DNA from: Vidua macroura
Taxonomy: Eukaryota; Chordata; Aves; Passeriformes; Viduidae
DNA: 64,000 bases
Assembly (NCBI RefSeq): GCF_024509145.1
Contig: NC_071572.1
Span: forward strand, 15,181,671 to 15,245,670
Reading direction: 5' to 3'
Shown here: piece after piece, positions 1 through 13,000 of the stretch
How the letters are laid out: each line of letters opens with the position of its first letter
How positions within the stretch are numbered: position 1 is the stretch's first letter
Translations under genes and position numbers: made by a program
The notes under the pieces: model-generated
Databases searched by the model: none
Told to the model about the DNA's origin: nothing
The model's input: only the letters and a program-made list of their open reading frames with translations

Positions 1-182
1 AGTGTACTTCAATACTGAAGCAAGCAAGACAATAATATTAGGTCCAGTAGAAATAAATTTGTCTCCTGTGGAAAGTTTCTTCTAAAGAATTGTAATCAAT
101 TTCAGGTGTTTGTGCTTGTATAACCTGGGGAATTGGTGAGACCAGGAAAGCTTTTTTAATGTGTGCAGTATAATTCTAAACC

Positions 183-244
<62 letters not shown>

Positions 245-3200
245 CTGATGGCTGCAAAAGAAGGAGAAGACTAACATAAGTTGTCATTCTTTTATTATCC
301 TGTGGAGAGGGTTCCAGGAGCCCATGTAACTTCTGAGGTCCATCAAAAGTAACTTTATGTAGTCAGCTCTCAAATGTATCTGCTTTGCAGATACAAAATG
401 CCTCCTTCAGTGTAAAGGAACACAAGTTTTTAATGGTAAAAAACGTAACTTACTCAAGGCTAAGATTCAAGTCTCCCAAAGCAAATAGCAATGGCTCATT
501 AAGTAACTGCACTGGATCTGGCTGAGCTGGAGTTCACTTTCCCATAGCAGCCCTCACAGTGCTGTGCTTTGCATTGGTGGCCAGAAAGGTGCTGGTAGCA
601 CCTCAGTGTTTGGCTGCTGCTGGGCAGGGCTCCACAGCGGCAGAGGTGCCTCTTCCACTTTCCACCCCACACCCTGAAGGCTGGGTGTGGGCAAGGTCTT
701 GAGAGGGGACATAGGCAGGACAGCTGATCCAAACTGACCATATGACCTCATCTGCTCAGCCAAGAGAAAGGAAATAATAATAATAAAAGCTCAAAGGAAG
801 GAAGAAGAGTGTGGGATGTAATTGGTTATTGTGACATTTGTCTTCGGGAGCAGCCACTGTGCGCTGAAACCTGGCTTCCTGGGAAGTGGCTGGATATCGC
901 CTGCTGGTGGGAAGTAGAGAAGAAATCTTATGTTTTCCTTTGCTTTTATGAGCAGTCTTTGCTTTTGCTTTATTAAACTGCCTTTTTCTCAGCCCTGCTG
1001 ATGAGGTGAATGATAGAGCTGCTTAGTGGGTACCTGATATGCAGCCAAGGTCTACCCAACACAGTAATACTGTAATTACAAATAAAAAGGAGGTTGATTT
1101 GAAAAAGACACTGAGTTATTTCTAAATGTGATGAAGATTCAGGAAGATTGCATTTTCATATTTAATAATGAGCTGCAAACATGCAGCTTTTAGGAAGTCT
1201 TGCACTGCAGTAAGGAGTAATTCCTTTGAAACAACAGTGGGTGTGAAAGCATAGGTATTAAAAATGCAAGACATCCTAAAGAAAGAATGGCTCTTCATGG
1301 TCAGCCTTACAGAAGCTGGTTTGCAGACAAGTAGAAAAATCAAAAACTCTAGTTAAATAATCAAAATACTCTATTTGTGATGTTAATATTCAGTAATTGG
1401 GGGTTGAGCTTAAACTTGAGAAAAACTTAGGCCTGAAAGGTACAATTGTGTATCTTGATTGTAAGATTTGTCCATTTAGCCTTGTACCCTACTGACAAAA
1501 GGAGGCTAGCTAGAGTGAAGTAGAAAATCAGAACAAGTATACATGTGTATTCCCCCTCCTTCCTTTTTTCTTTTCGTTTTACTCTTTTTATGTTTTCCAT
1601 TGTTTTCTTTTGAAGCCTCTGGTTTAAGAAGTTCTTAAAAAGTGGTTTGCTGTACCTTTGTATCAAGTAGTTCCAATGTTAATATTTCTGTGAATATACT
1701 TTAGTCTTAAGGAAGGTGGGGATGGGGAGGGCTGTATCCAGAGTTAATTAAGGCAAGTTTTATTTTAATTCCTAGAGGTTTATTTTGAACTATAATGGGG
1801 AATTTTTCTATTTTTTTTTCATCTTGCTGGATTCCCAGCTTAAAGGAACAGTGTACTTCAGCTAAGAGCTTCCTGATTTAATTGTCTTGTATGTAGAAAG
1901 TTAATTTGATTTTGTGGAGAGTCTTTATTTTCTTAGAATAAGAAGGGAACTGGGAAGTTCCTAGCTTTTTCTTGGAAAAGCCATTTTGATCTCGCCTCAT
2001 AAAATTTTTCTTCTTCTCTTTTTGTTCTCTGAATCCTTTCTTGTCAAGGCATTGTAAGAAGCTGAATAGTTGACTTGTAGGCAATAACATAGTCTAAAAA
2101 AAAAAAAGAAAGCCAACTTAAATCCTAGTTAAAAGTTATCTTGGATTCTAACATAATTCCATTATATTCATAGCCCCCTCTCTCCCCTCACCATTATTAA
2201 CAGTTTTACCAGAAAGGTTTGGTAGTTTGTTAGAGGACAGAAATTCTGGGAACAGCAAAGCATGCATTTGCATTTATTATTAAAGGTTAGTATATATTAA
2301 ATAATTCAGGAGAGTTATCTTTTTAGGTTCTTTTTAAAATGTATTTCAAGCTGATAAAATTTCCTTAATGAAAACAGAGTTCAACAGCATTGGAATGCTT
2401 CTGTGATTATTCAAGAATGGACCATAAACAAACAAATTTATTTAATTGCTTAGAGTTCATTAACATGTTCATTCTGTCTGCATAGAGGACTTCAATGTCG
2501 TAGGTGCAAGTATATGCCAATGCTCTGTAAATATTGGTAGTCATATGCAATGGTGGACGAGAATGACATCCTCTAGAAGTAGCTGTCTCAGGGAAAGTTG
2601 GAAAAGAGCCAAAATGTGCAGGTAGGTCAGTGGCTGAGGGAGTGCTCTGTTTTAGGCAGCCACAGCTATTTGATTGGAGCTGTTCAGTGTGTTTACACTA
2701 CAATTTCAATACTAGTTGTCTGTGTGACTTACTTTGGAAATTGTGCTTGTGTGGCAGGCAGTTCTCAAATGCTCCCTTGAAATAAGGAGTTAAAAGTAGC
2801 ATTTTCTAAGGACCTCAATGTGCTACACCTTGTTTGCTTGCTGTGGAGGTGTGTCTGTGCTACACTTGAGGGGGTGATGGCCATGTGCTAGCCAGGAGGT
2901 CCGGAGAAACAATCCTGTTGCCCTTGTTCCTGATGCAAGCCCTGACTGCTGTAGCAGCCTCTCTGCTCTACTTGATGCATGCAAGTCGAGGCATCTGTTC
3001 TGGGAGGGGAGGGAGGGATGGAGAACCTTAGCTGTGTTGTCAGCTGCTTAGATCTCTCCAAGAGGATGACATTCCAGGAGGATGGTCTGTATCATCTTTA
3101 GCTTCTGTGGGCTCTGCTGTCCCTTCAGCCAGCCTGGACTGCAGGCCCAATGCTCCTGTTACTCCTGTTCCTTCAAAGAGTGTCATTGTGTCAAACACTA

Positions 3201-3346
3201 CAAGACTGAATGTGTCGCAATATTTGTTAGTATAACCTGAACAATTTATATTTTTTTCTTGAATAATTTAATAACCTGAAGCTATAACTCTTTTCCTACT
3301 AGAATTCTTACTATGCTTCAAAATCAAGTGACACTTACCCCCACAG
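1..3346. other. Non-coding stretch, probably BCLAF3 intron
   Basis: Apart from the 60-nt poly-T run I see no exon, RNA gene or recognisable transposon here. All ORFs are short (80 codons or fewer), on both strands, without splice-site support or family resemblance. Since the 3' end of a + strand gene follows, this is most simply read as intron of that gene. A coding exon I failed to recognise cannot be excluded. Confidence 0.5.
185..244. repeat. Poly-T run of 60 nt
   Basis: An uninterrupted run of 60 T. On the minus strand it is a poly-A tract, with a TTTATT (reverse AATAAA) about 45 bp to its right. It could be the tail of an old minus-strand retroposed transcript, or a simple homopolymer expansion. 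No recognisable gene body follows it, and exact length is unreliable in any homopolymer this long. Confidence 0.9.
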
Positions 3347-3398
3347 ATGTATTAGAGGACACCTTGAAAATGCAGGACCCCTCAGAAGGCACTTTAAG
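3347..3398 (+). CDS. Candidate internal coding exon of BCLAF3-like gene
   Basis: A 52-nt stretch lies between an acceptor (CCCCCACAG) and a donor (AAG|GTACAG). Read with one leading base left over from an upstream codon, it gives 17 codons, CIRGHLENAGPLRRHFK, and ends in phase 0. That is the phase needed by the next exon at 7764, so the join would read ...RRHFK-SNFADG.... A second open frame (DVLEDTLKMQDPSEGTLR) would end in phase 2 and would not join. The polypyrimidine tract before the acceptor is modest. I do not remember the BCLAF3 protein well enough to confirm the peptide, so this is a splice-phase prediction only. Confidence 0.35.
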
Positions 3399-6300
3399 GT
3401 ACAGATCAGCTTTTATAAGATGTTTGTTATATAAAATGGTGGTTGAACCTGTTGAATTTTGTAACAGGAGACACGCTTTTGAAGGTATTAAATGCCATGA
3501 AAAATAGTGTTATCAAAGCCTAATTGTTTCTGTTGGAATAATGGGAGGTTTAGCTTTTATTAGGTGAGAGGGCTGGCAGTGGATTGAGCAGGGTTATCCA
3601 GTGTTGTATGCAGGCAGTTGAAATAAATAGGTTACTGCAGAGTCAGGAATAAGAAATGCAGGAATTGCACAATGACTAGAAAACTCATCTATCCAAAACC
3701 CAAGCTGCTGAGCTTTTTTCCTTCACGTGACAGAAGCCTAAGCTTTTTCTAAAGACTGGAAGACATGAGTTGTGTTACTTTCAAAACTGTATTACTCTTA
3801 TTTCATTAACCCATTCATGTAGGGATTTCTGGGGAAATAATGTCTTGTGAATACCCTGCGTACTGGTAGCTATGCATTAAAAAATAATTGGAAGAAGTGA
3901 GGTTTTATTCTTGGGGCCTCAAGAGGGTAAAGAGATGGGCAACTCTGCTTCTTTTTCAGGTAGAGCAGTGGCCAACTAATGCCTTTTAATTGTAAAATGT
4001 ATCCTGGGTTCAGCAGAAAAACAAAACATTTCCTTTTCTGCTGACAGTGGCATGCTCTGCGTGAGTCCAGTTAGAGTTGTTGATGTGAGCAAAGTATAAA
4101 TCAAATCTAAAAGAACTTATACTAATTTTCTACCTTGAAATTGTCCCTACGTTTTTAACATGCATTCTTAAGAGTAAAGTAATACGCAGAATAGATAGTC
4201 ACCTTTTCTGTTTTGTAGATAGTGAAGTACAGTTTTAATGGCTAATTAGCAGTCATTTTTGGATTAAACTTTGAAAGGTGGGGAAGTATAGATGTGGGTT
4301 GTGGGTTTTTTCTCCCCCTTCTTCCCCCCGCCACCCTCACCCCAAACATAACAGCTGTTGGATAAAAAGACTTTCTCCAATTTAGGTGTGCTTTGCCAGC
4401 CAACTGTAGATAGCTAAGCTAACACCAACAAAACCTGCTGTCTTTATTCTGCTGGAGAAAGTCTTTTTCTAAGTTACAAAGTTCAGAGTGTTCAAAGCCT
4501 GATACAACTATTTCAACACCTAAAAAGATCGTAGCTTGTTATTCTGTATCCCCTCTGTATTGTCAGCCTCCAGGTGATGGAGGGATCTAGCACTGGTTGC
4601 TGGATCCCTGGGGCAGTGTTGGTGGTTGATGCTCCTTTCATTTACATCATTCTGCCGTTTTGCTGATTCTACAAGCAGGAAAGCGTCCATTTAAGTTGAC
4701 ACCTCACGTATATATGAATATTGCAGTACCCAGTGATCTGTCCCATGATGCTTTAATATTTATAGGGAAAATGGCATATGCACTTGTATTGCAGTTTGCT
4801 TATGTGTATAGCACTTTTATCATTGCCATGGAAACAGTGATGTTGATTTGACTTAATTTCTTTAAATTTTTACGTTTCAATTCCTTTTGCACAACAGAGT
4901 TTTCTTGCTGTGCTGATGGTGAAATAGAAGTGACTTGACTATCTTCTACACTCAGGACTTTGTTGGCTAATTATTTAAAAGAACAACAACATACAAAGAA
5001 ACAAAAACCTCACAAAAACCCCCATATAGAATTCCATTCTCTGTCTTCCTCTCTCCCCACCTCCCAGAAAAATCAAGCCCCACACAATTTTTTCTTGATA
5101 CATAAAATAGGGGCATTTAAATTAAATAAGCAAAAAGTGATAACTACTCAAGAGTATTTAAAAAAAAAAACATATGGTCTGCACTATGTTAGACTTTTTG
5201 GGAAAAGAAAAAACTGCTGTTCTAAAATACTTTATAACCGATCTGGGGAAGTCTTAAAAAATTTAAAAGGTCTTTTTTGTAATGACCCTTTATCATGAAT
5301 CACTAAGTCAGCCTTTAAGCAAGTAAATGCAAGCTGATCTTTAAAACTAAACTGTGTTCACTGCTTAAAAAAAGTTCAGTGTATTATTGGCTATGGTGGG
5401 TTCACCTCTGCCAGCAGTATAGCACCACACAGCTGCTGCCACCCTCCACTCAGCTCCCTTCCTCTCCCAGGAGGATGGGATGGAAAATATGGAGAGCAAA
5501 AGTGAGAGAACTCATGAGTTGAGATGAAGACAGTTTTAAGCAGTGAAGAAAAAAGTGATGCAAAGGCAGTCACTTACCATCTGTCTCAAGGTGACTGATG
5601 CCCAGCTGGTCCCCAAGCAATGGCTCCCTGCTCCAAGACCCCCTTCCCTCAATTTCTATTGCATAGGGGATCATATGGTGTATAACATCCCTGTGCTCAG
5701 CTTGGGCCACCTGTCATGGCTGTGTCCCCTCCCAGCTTCTTGCCCACCCTGGTCCTTGCTAAGCAGCAGAGTAAGGAAAGAGAAAGTGTTGCTGCTGTGC
5801 AGGTACTGCTGGGCAATAGCCAAAACTGGTGTGTTACCAGTGCAGTTTTAGTCACAAATCCAAAACTCAGCACCATGCATACTGCTGTGAAGAAAATTAA
5901 CTCCATCCCTTCCACACTCAGTGCAGCCATACAGATTTGCTCATATACCCTTATTTTAGAGCTTCAAGCTCCTAGGGATTGTCACTAGCCTTATTTATAA
6001 AACAGTCCCAATGTAAACCTGGATGTCACTTCAGCAGACTCTTTTCTTATTTCCAGACCAGAAGTTAATGATGTTTTCCCACATAATTTAGATTATCTTG
6101 TTTTGCTATAAGCTGTGTGTGACTGAGGTGCCTATTTGCCAAATGCATGTATAATCTGTTAGCTTTGTCTACAACTGATGCTGTTCTACATTACTATTAC
6201 TGCTGTGTCCTTCCCTCCCCGCTTACAGAACATGTAGATGCGTGAGTTGAAATGTCTAAGCTGTTTGTAAGGCAATTTTCAATACCTTGAACCTTTTGCC

Positions 6301-7763
6301 CATCCTTTGCTTGTTCTAGTCCTTTGTTTATTGTCATACAATTGCAGTGGCAGACCACCAAGGCCTCATTTCTAGTCACTGAAGTCAAGGGAACCATAGC
6401 AGGAGTGGGGAAATGGGAACTTCTAATGCTGTGTTCAGGGCATTAATCCAGCATTAAAAGTGCCCTTCAGTTTTCCCTGTGACAGGCATATACCCATGTA
6501 ATACAACCTAGTGCAAGGAAGTTCTTTGTGCCTGCACTTTGATACTCTCCAGGAAAGCGGTGGGCATTGAATGGGCTCTTGCAAGTGTCCTCCATCAGAG
6601 TAACCCTGGGGGAATGATGGGGCCAGATTCTCACTTGTCTCCTGCAAAGTAGCTGGGTAAAATTATTTGTGAAATAACAGAACTTCTGCATTTGCATAAA
6701 GAAACAACTGTTCTGTACAGTTCTTTCTTTATTGTTCACCAGCCACACAGTGGAAAGCACAGTGGAAAAAGTGGTACTAAAGTTATTGCAACCTCAGAGC
6801 ATGTGATTTTTTTTTAATGTGATCCTTACTCTGTCAAAAGGAGACATTTCACCAAAGAAGTTTTGTTATGCTCAAGAAGGGCTATTTCTGTGAGATATTT
6901 TGGTTTTTTTTTTCCCTACCCTTCAAAGGTGTTTGTAAAAGATGAGAAGAATTTATATGGCCAGAATGTTTTCACTGGTTTTAGATGAAAACCAATTGTT
7001 TAAATTTGGAGTGACTGTTGGAAAACTTAAAATGACAGTGTTGGAAAACTATGGAAAATTATGACAAATAAGGTTTTTATTACTCTAAAGATTTTTACTG
7101 CCTATTTTATTGGAGATCTGAGTGCCTAGGAATGAAAATATTTTTCAAACTTTAGCTGCTGTGATCAGTGTTGATCTTGCTGTATCCTTTCTGTTTTTAT
7201 AATGCCTTTCACCTTTAAGTCTTCTGATACCTCTGTGGCCTCTGCTCCTAGTCCCACACTAGGTTGGTTTGCAGTTTTCCACTGTGGAGGTATCAAAGGC
7301 ATAGAAAATGCCCGTGTGTTCAGACTGTCAGACATTAAAGCTCTAGGGAAAACATGTACTGACTTGTGTTACTGTGACACTTTAGACTCCATGTGTGCCT
7401 GCTGCAGGCTTGGCATCATTGAATTTGGTAGTGGCAGTGAAGTGTTGTCTGAAAGTTTTTTGTTGATGTAGTATGCCTCATTAACGGTTGAAAAAAATGT
7501 TAAAATGTTGTACAATATTTTTTTTCTACAAGGAAGATAATTTCAGATGTTTTAAGCAGCAAATGCAATACATCAGTTCTTTGAGCCTTGTGGTCTGAGG
7601 AATAATACACGGACGTAAAGGAAGAGGGTCTGCACTTGCAAATGCATGCTTCTGTCATTGAGTACTGGAAGTTTTACATCTGTATAGCTGCAAATACCAA
7701 CTTTTGAGTTTTGGTGCCCTCATTTTGCACACTTTTTTTTTTTTCCTTTCCCCACCCTTACAG
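3399..7763. other. Probable BCLAF3 intron
   Basis: A stretch of 4.4 kb with no recognisable exon or repeat beyond short T- and A-runs. ORFs at 4660-4851, 4960-5298, 5543-5988 and 7202-7471 (+) and 5697-6760 (-) lack supporting splice sites and family resemblance. It ends in the acceptor CCCACCCTTACAG of the exon at 7764. Confidence 0.55.
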
Positions 7764-7919
7764 AGCAACTTTGCAGATGGCCGTTTGCAATCCCATTATA
7801 AATCAGGCTTAGTGCAGAAGGGTTTATATATTCAGGCTAAGTACCAGCGGTTACGTTCTGTTGGTGTAAGGGGATTTGCCACTAATAAATTCAGAGATGG
7901 ATTTTTGAGGAAAGAAAAG
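7764..7919 (+). CDS. BCLAF3: Penultimate coding exon, probable BCLAF3
   Basis: A 156-nt exon (52 codons, phase 0 at both ends) between a pyrimidine-rich acceptor (TTTCCCCACCCTTACAG) and a near-perfect donor (AAAAG|GTAAGT). It encodes a basic peptide starting SNFADGRLQSHYKSGLVQKG and ending KFRDGFLRKEK, rich in Arg, Lys, Gly and Tyr. Such composition suits the C-terminus of the BCLAF1/THRAP3 family of nuclear RNA-processing proteins, of which BCLAF3 is the little-studied third member. The assignment rests mainly on synteny: in human, BCLAF3 lies directly upstream of SH3KBP1 on the same strand, the arrangement seen here. That this is a real exon is well supported by splice sites, phase and its join to the exon at 9623; the gene name is less certain. 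Confidence 0.68.
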
Positions 7920-9622
7920 GTAAGTTGGATTAATTTATTTTTCACTAACCCATTTGTAAAATATGCATATTTGTAAGATCCATTTCGATTTTTAAATCTC
8001 CATGGAATGACTTGGATGGGATTTTCCGGGATATTGGCTCTTTGTACTTGACTGTGCACTCCTGTTTCCTCCCTGTTTATTCTATGGAAACTTGCTGAAA
8101 CTTGCTTTGTGTAACTGCAAATCAAAGCTGCCCTCTGAAATTCTGTGGTTGCTTCTGTTTCAGTATTTTTTCCTCGAACTCAGCTGATCTCTCTTCCTAC
8201 TGACAGGACCAGAAATTGTCCCTTTGTGGAACAAAATATTCTGTCCTGTTTAATCTAAGAGAAGGATATTAATAATTTTTAATACATCTGTGTGCTTCTC
8301 CTTTTTGTTATGTTACCATAATTATGTGCTTTAAAGTATTTACTGGGTTACTGCTCTGAACAAAACTTCCTGCACAATATAATGTCATGTGTAAAATGGT
8401 TTGATAAGCTTAAACTTTGACTTGCAGAGTGTATGGGCCAAAAATAATCTTGAACTGCAGAAGAATTTTTGAACCATATAAAATGTTGCAGTTTTTGTGA
8501 GAATCGGTAGTTAAAATGTACTAAATCCTTTATTAGAATTGATCAAAGTAGTATGAAGTTACTTGTGACATCAGGGAATTGGATTATATGACCTAGACAG
8601 CCCCTTGCAGTTCTGTGCTCTGAGTTTTTGTTTTGTAACTCTGTGTCCATCCAGCTCCAAGTAAATACACGTGAATAAATAAGCATTTGTAGTTGGATTA
8701 GAGTTTAGCTCTTGGAGCACAGAAGCGCCTTAAAGCACAGGTTCTTACGGCTGTTTGCAAAATTCCTCAAGTGTACAGCCCAGTGGGCAGAAGGAAAACC
8801 CCCCAAAACCCCTTAAGGAAACACACCCCTTAAGAAAACAAACCAAAACAAAAAAACCACCAAACAAACTATCAAAAAAACCCCAACCATCAGAAGACCT
8901 AGCACTTGAAACAAGGTAAAGAGATCACTTACTACTGAAGTATTTGGGCAAACATCTCTTATATATTCTCTTCTCTGAGAAGAGAAGCATTATCTTTGAA
9001 GGCTAAATTGAATTGGAATTAGTGGGAAATAGGAGAAAGATATCCCCCCCAATTATAACCTTATAAAATATGTATAGCAATGTTACAATTTTGTTGTAGT
9101 GAGGTATTCCTAATAATTTCCAGTGTTCTTCTGTAATTGGCTGTTAAGATTCTTGTCTGGAACCTATAAAGCATACTTAAAACATTCTGGCTACTAGATA
9201 TTATTTGAATCAGAGAATCATCAGTGACTACTGAATTCTTTTTTACACCTGATGAATTTGAGTGTGTCTGAGTTAAAGTAAAATAAATCCTGAAGAATAA
9301 GTATGACAACCATTGTCTTAACAGCATACTGTTTGCTGGTTGGCTATTTCCTAAAAACCAAAACTGTTCCTGAAATTGTAGCATTTTGACTATTGTAATG
9401 ATAAAACTTGTCGAGATCTGTTGAATAGGTCTGAACATCTCTATTTCACTTTATTTCATTTGAAGTAATAATGCTGTGTATGTTTAAGGTACAGTCTTTG
9501 TAATTGTGCTGTTTGAGTCCATAATTGAAAGAATCTTGCATTTTACATACAGAACTTAGGAAGGTTTGGAGGGTTTTTCTGGTGTTACAACTGACAGTAA
9601 TGATTTTTTTTCCTCTGTGTAG
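7920..9622 (+). other. Last intron of BCLAF3-like gene
   Basis: A 1703-nt intron between the GTAAGT donor at 7920 and the acceptor TTTTTTTCCTCTGTGTAG ending at 9622. It holds an A/C-rich patch (about 8800-8890) and a weak, old CR1-tail-like fragment (8577-8625). The 125-codon minus-strand ORF at 9061-9438 is unsupported. Confidence 0.65.
8577..8625 (+). repeat. Possible CR1 3' tail remnant
   Basis: The stretch GGATTATATGACCTAGACAG and what follows resembles the CR1 tail pattern (TTGGACTAGATGATCTTTAA...TTCTATGATTCT), but is short and diverged. Weak evidence. Confidence 0.3.
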
Positions 9623-9652
9623 GGAAATCTAAATATTGCAACAGAAACCTGA
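9623..9652 (+). CDS. BCLAF3: Terminal coding exon part, probable BCLAF3 C-terminus
   Basis: After a long T-rich polypyrimidine tract and TAG acceptor, the exon reads GNLNIATET followed by TGA (stop at 9650-9652). It enters in phase 0, as required by the preceding exon, so the joined C-terminus is ...GFLRKEK-GNLNIATET. The same exon continues as 3'UTR. The gene name depends on synteny with SH3KBP1 immediately downstream. The splice junction is well supported by sequence, but I cannot check the protein end against a reference. Confidence 0.65.
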   Translation, partial: GNLNIATET

Positions 9653-10045
9653 ACTGAGCTGAGATTCTGAAGTTGAAACAGATATCACAGCAAAAGGAGC
9701 ATCTGTTCAGTTTTTGACAACTTTCTCAAGACTTAAAAAAGGATAAAGGAACTAATGCTGTAACTTTCTTGATTAAAAAATAACTTTATTTTGAATGCTG
9801 CAGAACTTTTTTACAATTTTAATAATTGCTTTTAAAGTACAGTATTCAATTGAAACATCATATTATGTACCTTTAGTTCTGTTTGCATACCTGTCTCAAG
9901 TAAGGAAGTCATTGAAGGGAGTCTTATTTATTGAATACTTCTCTAAGTATGATGTTACAGATGGAACTTGAGTTGTTCTACCCAGAGGTTTATATGTTGA
10001 AAGTTTATTGCTAATGTAATAATAAAAAGGAAAAAAAAAAGTGCC
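9653..10045 (+). other. BCLAF3: 3'UTR to the proximal poly(A) site
   Basis: AT-rich sequence following the TGA at 9650, leading to AATAAA at 10021-10026. A GT- and T-rich stretch follows (GTGCCTGAATTGTTTGG), as expected downstream of a cleavage site. The proximal transcript end is probably near 10030-10045. Confidence 0.55.
10021..10026 (+). terminator. Proximal polyadenylation signal AATAAA
   Basis: A canonical hexamer 370 nt after the stop codon, followed within 30 nt by a GT-rich element. It is the first strong signal downstream of the coding end. Confidence 0.6.
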
Positions 10046-13000
10046 TGAATTGTTTGGTAATAGCACATTAGCTCAGGATTTTCCAGTTAATGACCTTTTA
10101 GGTTGTGCAATAGATTTTACACCTCTGTTCAGTCATTTCCATAAAACAGTATTTTGTATTACTTTGGATTAATAATACACTTGGATTTCTGATGTGTATA
10201 TACATTTGTAAATTGTCAGAATGTCGGGACAACTTTCAGCATTTGATTAAAATTAATGGTAACAGGCAGTTATGTAAAGTACTGTAGCAGTAGCTTATAA
10301 CTGCACTGAAAGCATGCTTGGGTTTGTTAGAAGATTAGTTGGTCTGTATTCAAGATTATTCTGTCTCATTATATTTTGGTGTATGAGATTCTTGACCAAG
10401 CCACATGTTCTCTAATCTTTTTCATCATAAATGATTTGGTGATTTTGTGAATTCTAAAATTGGAGCCTGAAGTATTAAATAACAAGAAAAACAAAAAGAG
10501 TAAGTTTTTGAAAGCATGTCTTCTAACAAAGAAATTGTTGATAATTGAAACTGCTTTAAATGCAGATAGCCGATGATTTTGTTTGGAATGATTCTCTGAA
10601 GTTTACCATACTGCAGTATTGTTAGGCTGTGTGCAAAACTCAAATAGCCACACCTGTTTCATAAGAAGCTATAAACAGTATTGTGTTTATTTCCTGTTTA
10701 TAGCCTTTGCCTTAATTCATTATCTGTAGTAGGGTTGTGTGTATGTATTGCAGATTTATTCGGACTTCTTATTGACAGTAAATTAAAGATGCATAGCATG
10801 TAGTCTTAAGAAATGTTCTTTTTCAAGAAAAATGTTAATTCACAATATCCTCAATACATGCAGGCAGATGTATTTCCATATGGAATGCAGGCTAGTCTCT
10901 GTTGTGGCTGGTAGACCAGAATTCCAGTTCTGGGTTAGAGGTATGTTCACGGAAAAGGAAATTTGGTTTTTTGGGTGGAAAGCCAGGATGTGATTTCTGC
11001 ATGCTTTTTTGTAATGTTTTTTTCCACAATGCCTTCAGTAGAGAAAGTGTTTGAAAATGTAATTATGGTTCAGAACAGCTACAATTACTATGACTTGAGC
11101 TCTTCAGTTTCATGGGTGTTCTGCTTAGCGTTCATAGGGAATAAGGCATGGTCATTCAATGATAAGAGATGGTTTGTTTCTAAAACACAGGTTTTCCATT
11201 TAAATAACAATCATTAATAATTTAACTGTTTTTTCAGTAACTTTAACATGCAAAGACAAAATGGGAATTGGAAGGAAAGGAACTCCCTGTACATATAGAG
11301 GCAGGCAACCTTCTGCAGATAAGAAAGTGGTTTTTTACTTAATGCTGTCAGTGATTAATCTGGCAGAGTCATCCTGTGTAGATTTACTGGGAGATAAAAA
11401 TAAGGAACTGAAACAACAGGTTAAATGAGTCATCCTAAAGCAAATGTGGAGTTGCAGTTCTGATCAGGCTGTTGGCAGGGGAGCGCAGCACATGTCCTGC
11501 CAGGAGGGGCAGATTTACCCTGAAGCTAACAAGTCCTTCACACTGCTCTGAATATGCACTGTAAAAGATGTGAGAAATGAAACCATATATGATACAGTAC
11601 AAACTACTGAGGCTGTGTTGTCTTATTCAACAGGATACTACTGTGTCTGTAAGTTTCCTGCAGTGTTCTTATTAAATTCTGGAAGAGAACTCTTTGTTGA
11701 GTAAATGGGAATACATGAAGAAACTTCTGACATGGTAGTTTTGTTAACACTGTTTGGAAGTAATGCTGGAGTATTCAGACTTCAGTCAGTTAATGCTGCT
11801 TTAACCAGGTTTCAACATGTGACTGACTCCTGATTTTGTGCTTTATTTTATCTATGCATGATTAGATATCTCTAATTTGTTTTGTCCTTTACAGTTTAGC
11901 TTTGTGTTTATTTCTACAACAGTATTGCAAAGAAGTTTGTGGGGTTTTTGACTTGTTTGCTGACTTTGGTTCCCACCCCAACCCATGGTCCTAAGATGAA
12001 TGTCATATGAAATGTAGTCACTGTTTCAGTTGGTTTATCTTTTGTATGATCCCATTTACTCAAATCACATTCTTTACCGATAATTTTACTTAAATAATTT
12101 TGGATTCTGTCATGATAAAACCTCTTGTATTCTAAAAAAATGCACACAGAAATAATGAATTTTATAGAAATTCATGGTTTAGATGCTAGAAGCATCTACT
12201 CTATGATAAGACATTGCTATGTAGATTTATCTTTGTGAATTACAGAGACTTGTGTGTATATATTCATACCCAATTGAGCTTGTTTATTGTTTCAGCACAG
12301 GAAATTCTGTTATACTGGAATACAATGTTTAGTTGAGGGCAGTGTATTGAAGTTGCTGTTTGGGTTGTGAAGGCACAAGGAAAAGGGTTAAGTAGAAGAA
12401 AGGTCAATTTACTTGAATAACCTGGTGCCTTTCGGTATTGTGACTGCATTGTAGAAAACACATGTACAAAGACTTAAGTATGTTGCAATCTTTCTAGTGA
12501 GAGCATGGACTGTTAACAGTTCTTGTTAAAACAACTGTTTACTTTAAATAGGTGTGTAAGCCTCTGTAGTAAAACAGTGACTCTTTCATTAGTAAAGTCT
12601 GTCACTGTTAGCATTGGAAGGGCAAATTAAAAATGTGATTGTCTTAAGAGCTTTCTAGCTTTCTGGTTTATACTTTGAAAATACAAATGTGAATTGCCTT
12701 TGTTTTGTTTAGCTTGAAGTGGCTGTTAAATGCTGTCATTTTCAGTTGTTCACATGTGAAATTTTATTTTTAATTGCTATCCAAAAATGTAATGGATTTA
12801 ATATGACTAGAGTCTTCCTTTTAAGTGTCTGAAATACTAAGTTGCTATGATGTTAGCATTTATATAGCTGATCCATTTAAGTTCTGCATAAATTTATTAG
12901 AATACTTCTTTTAAATTTTTGATGATTGAGTTCACAAGGTTACCAAAATTCTGGGGACAGTAAGAAGCAACACATTGCAAGATTTCTAAGCCTGCCTTAA

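Noticed and set aside
9061..9438. 125-codon minus-strand ORF in the last BCLAF3 intron
   Set aside because: No resemblance to any family I know, no promoter or splice context, AT-rich composition; a chance ORF is likely.
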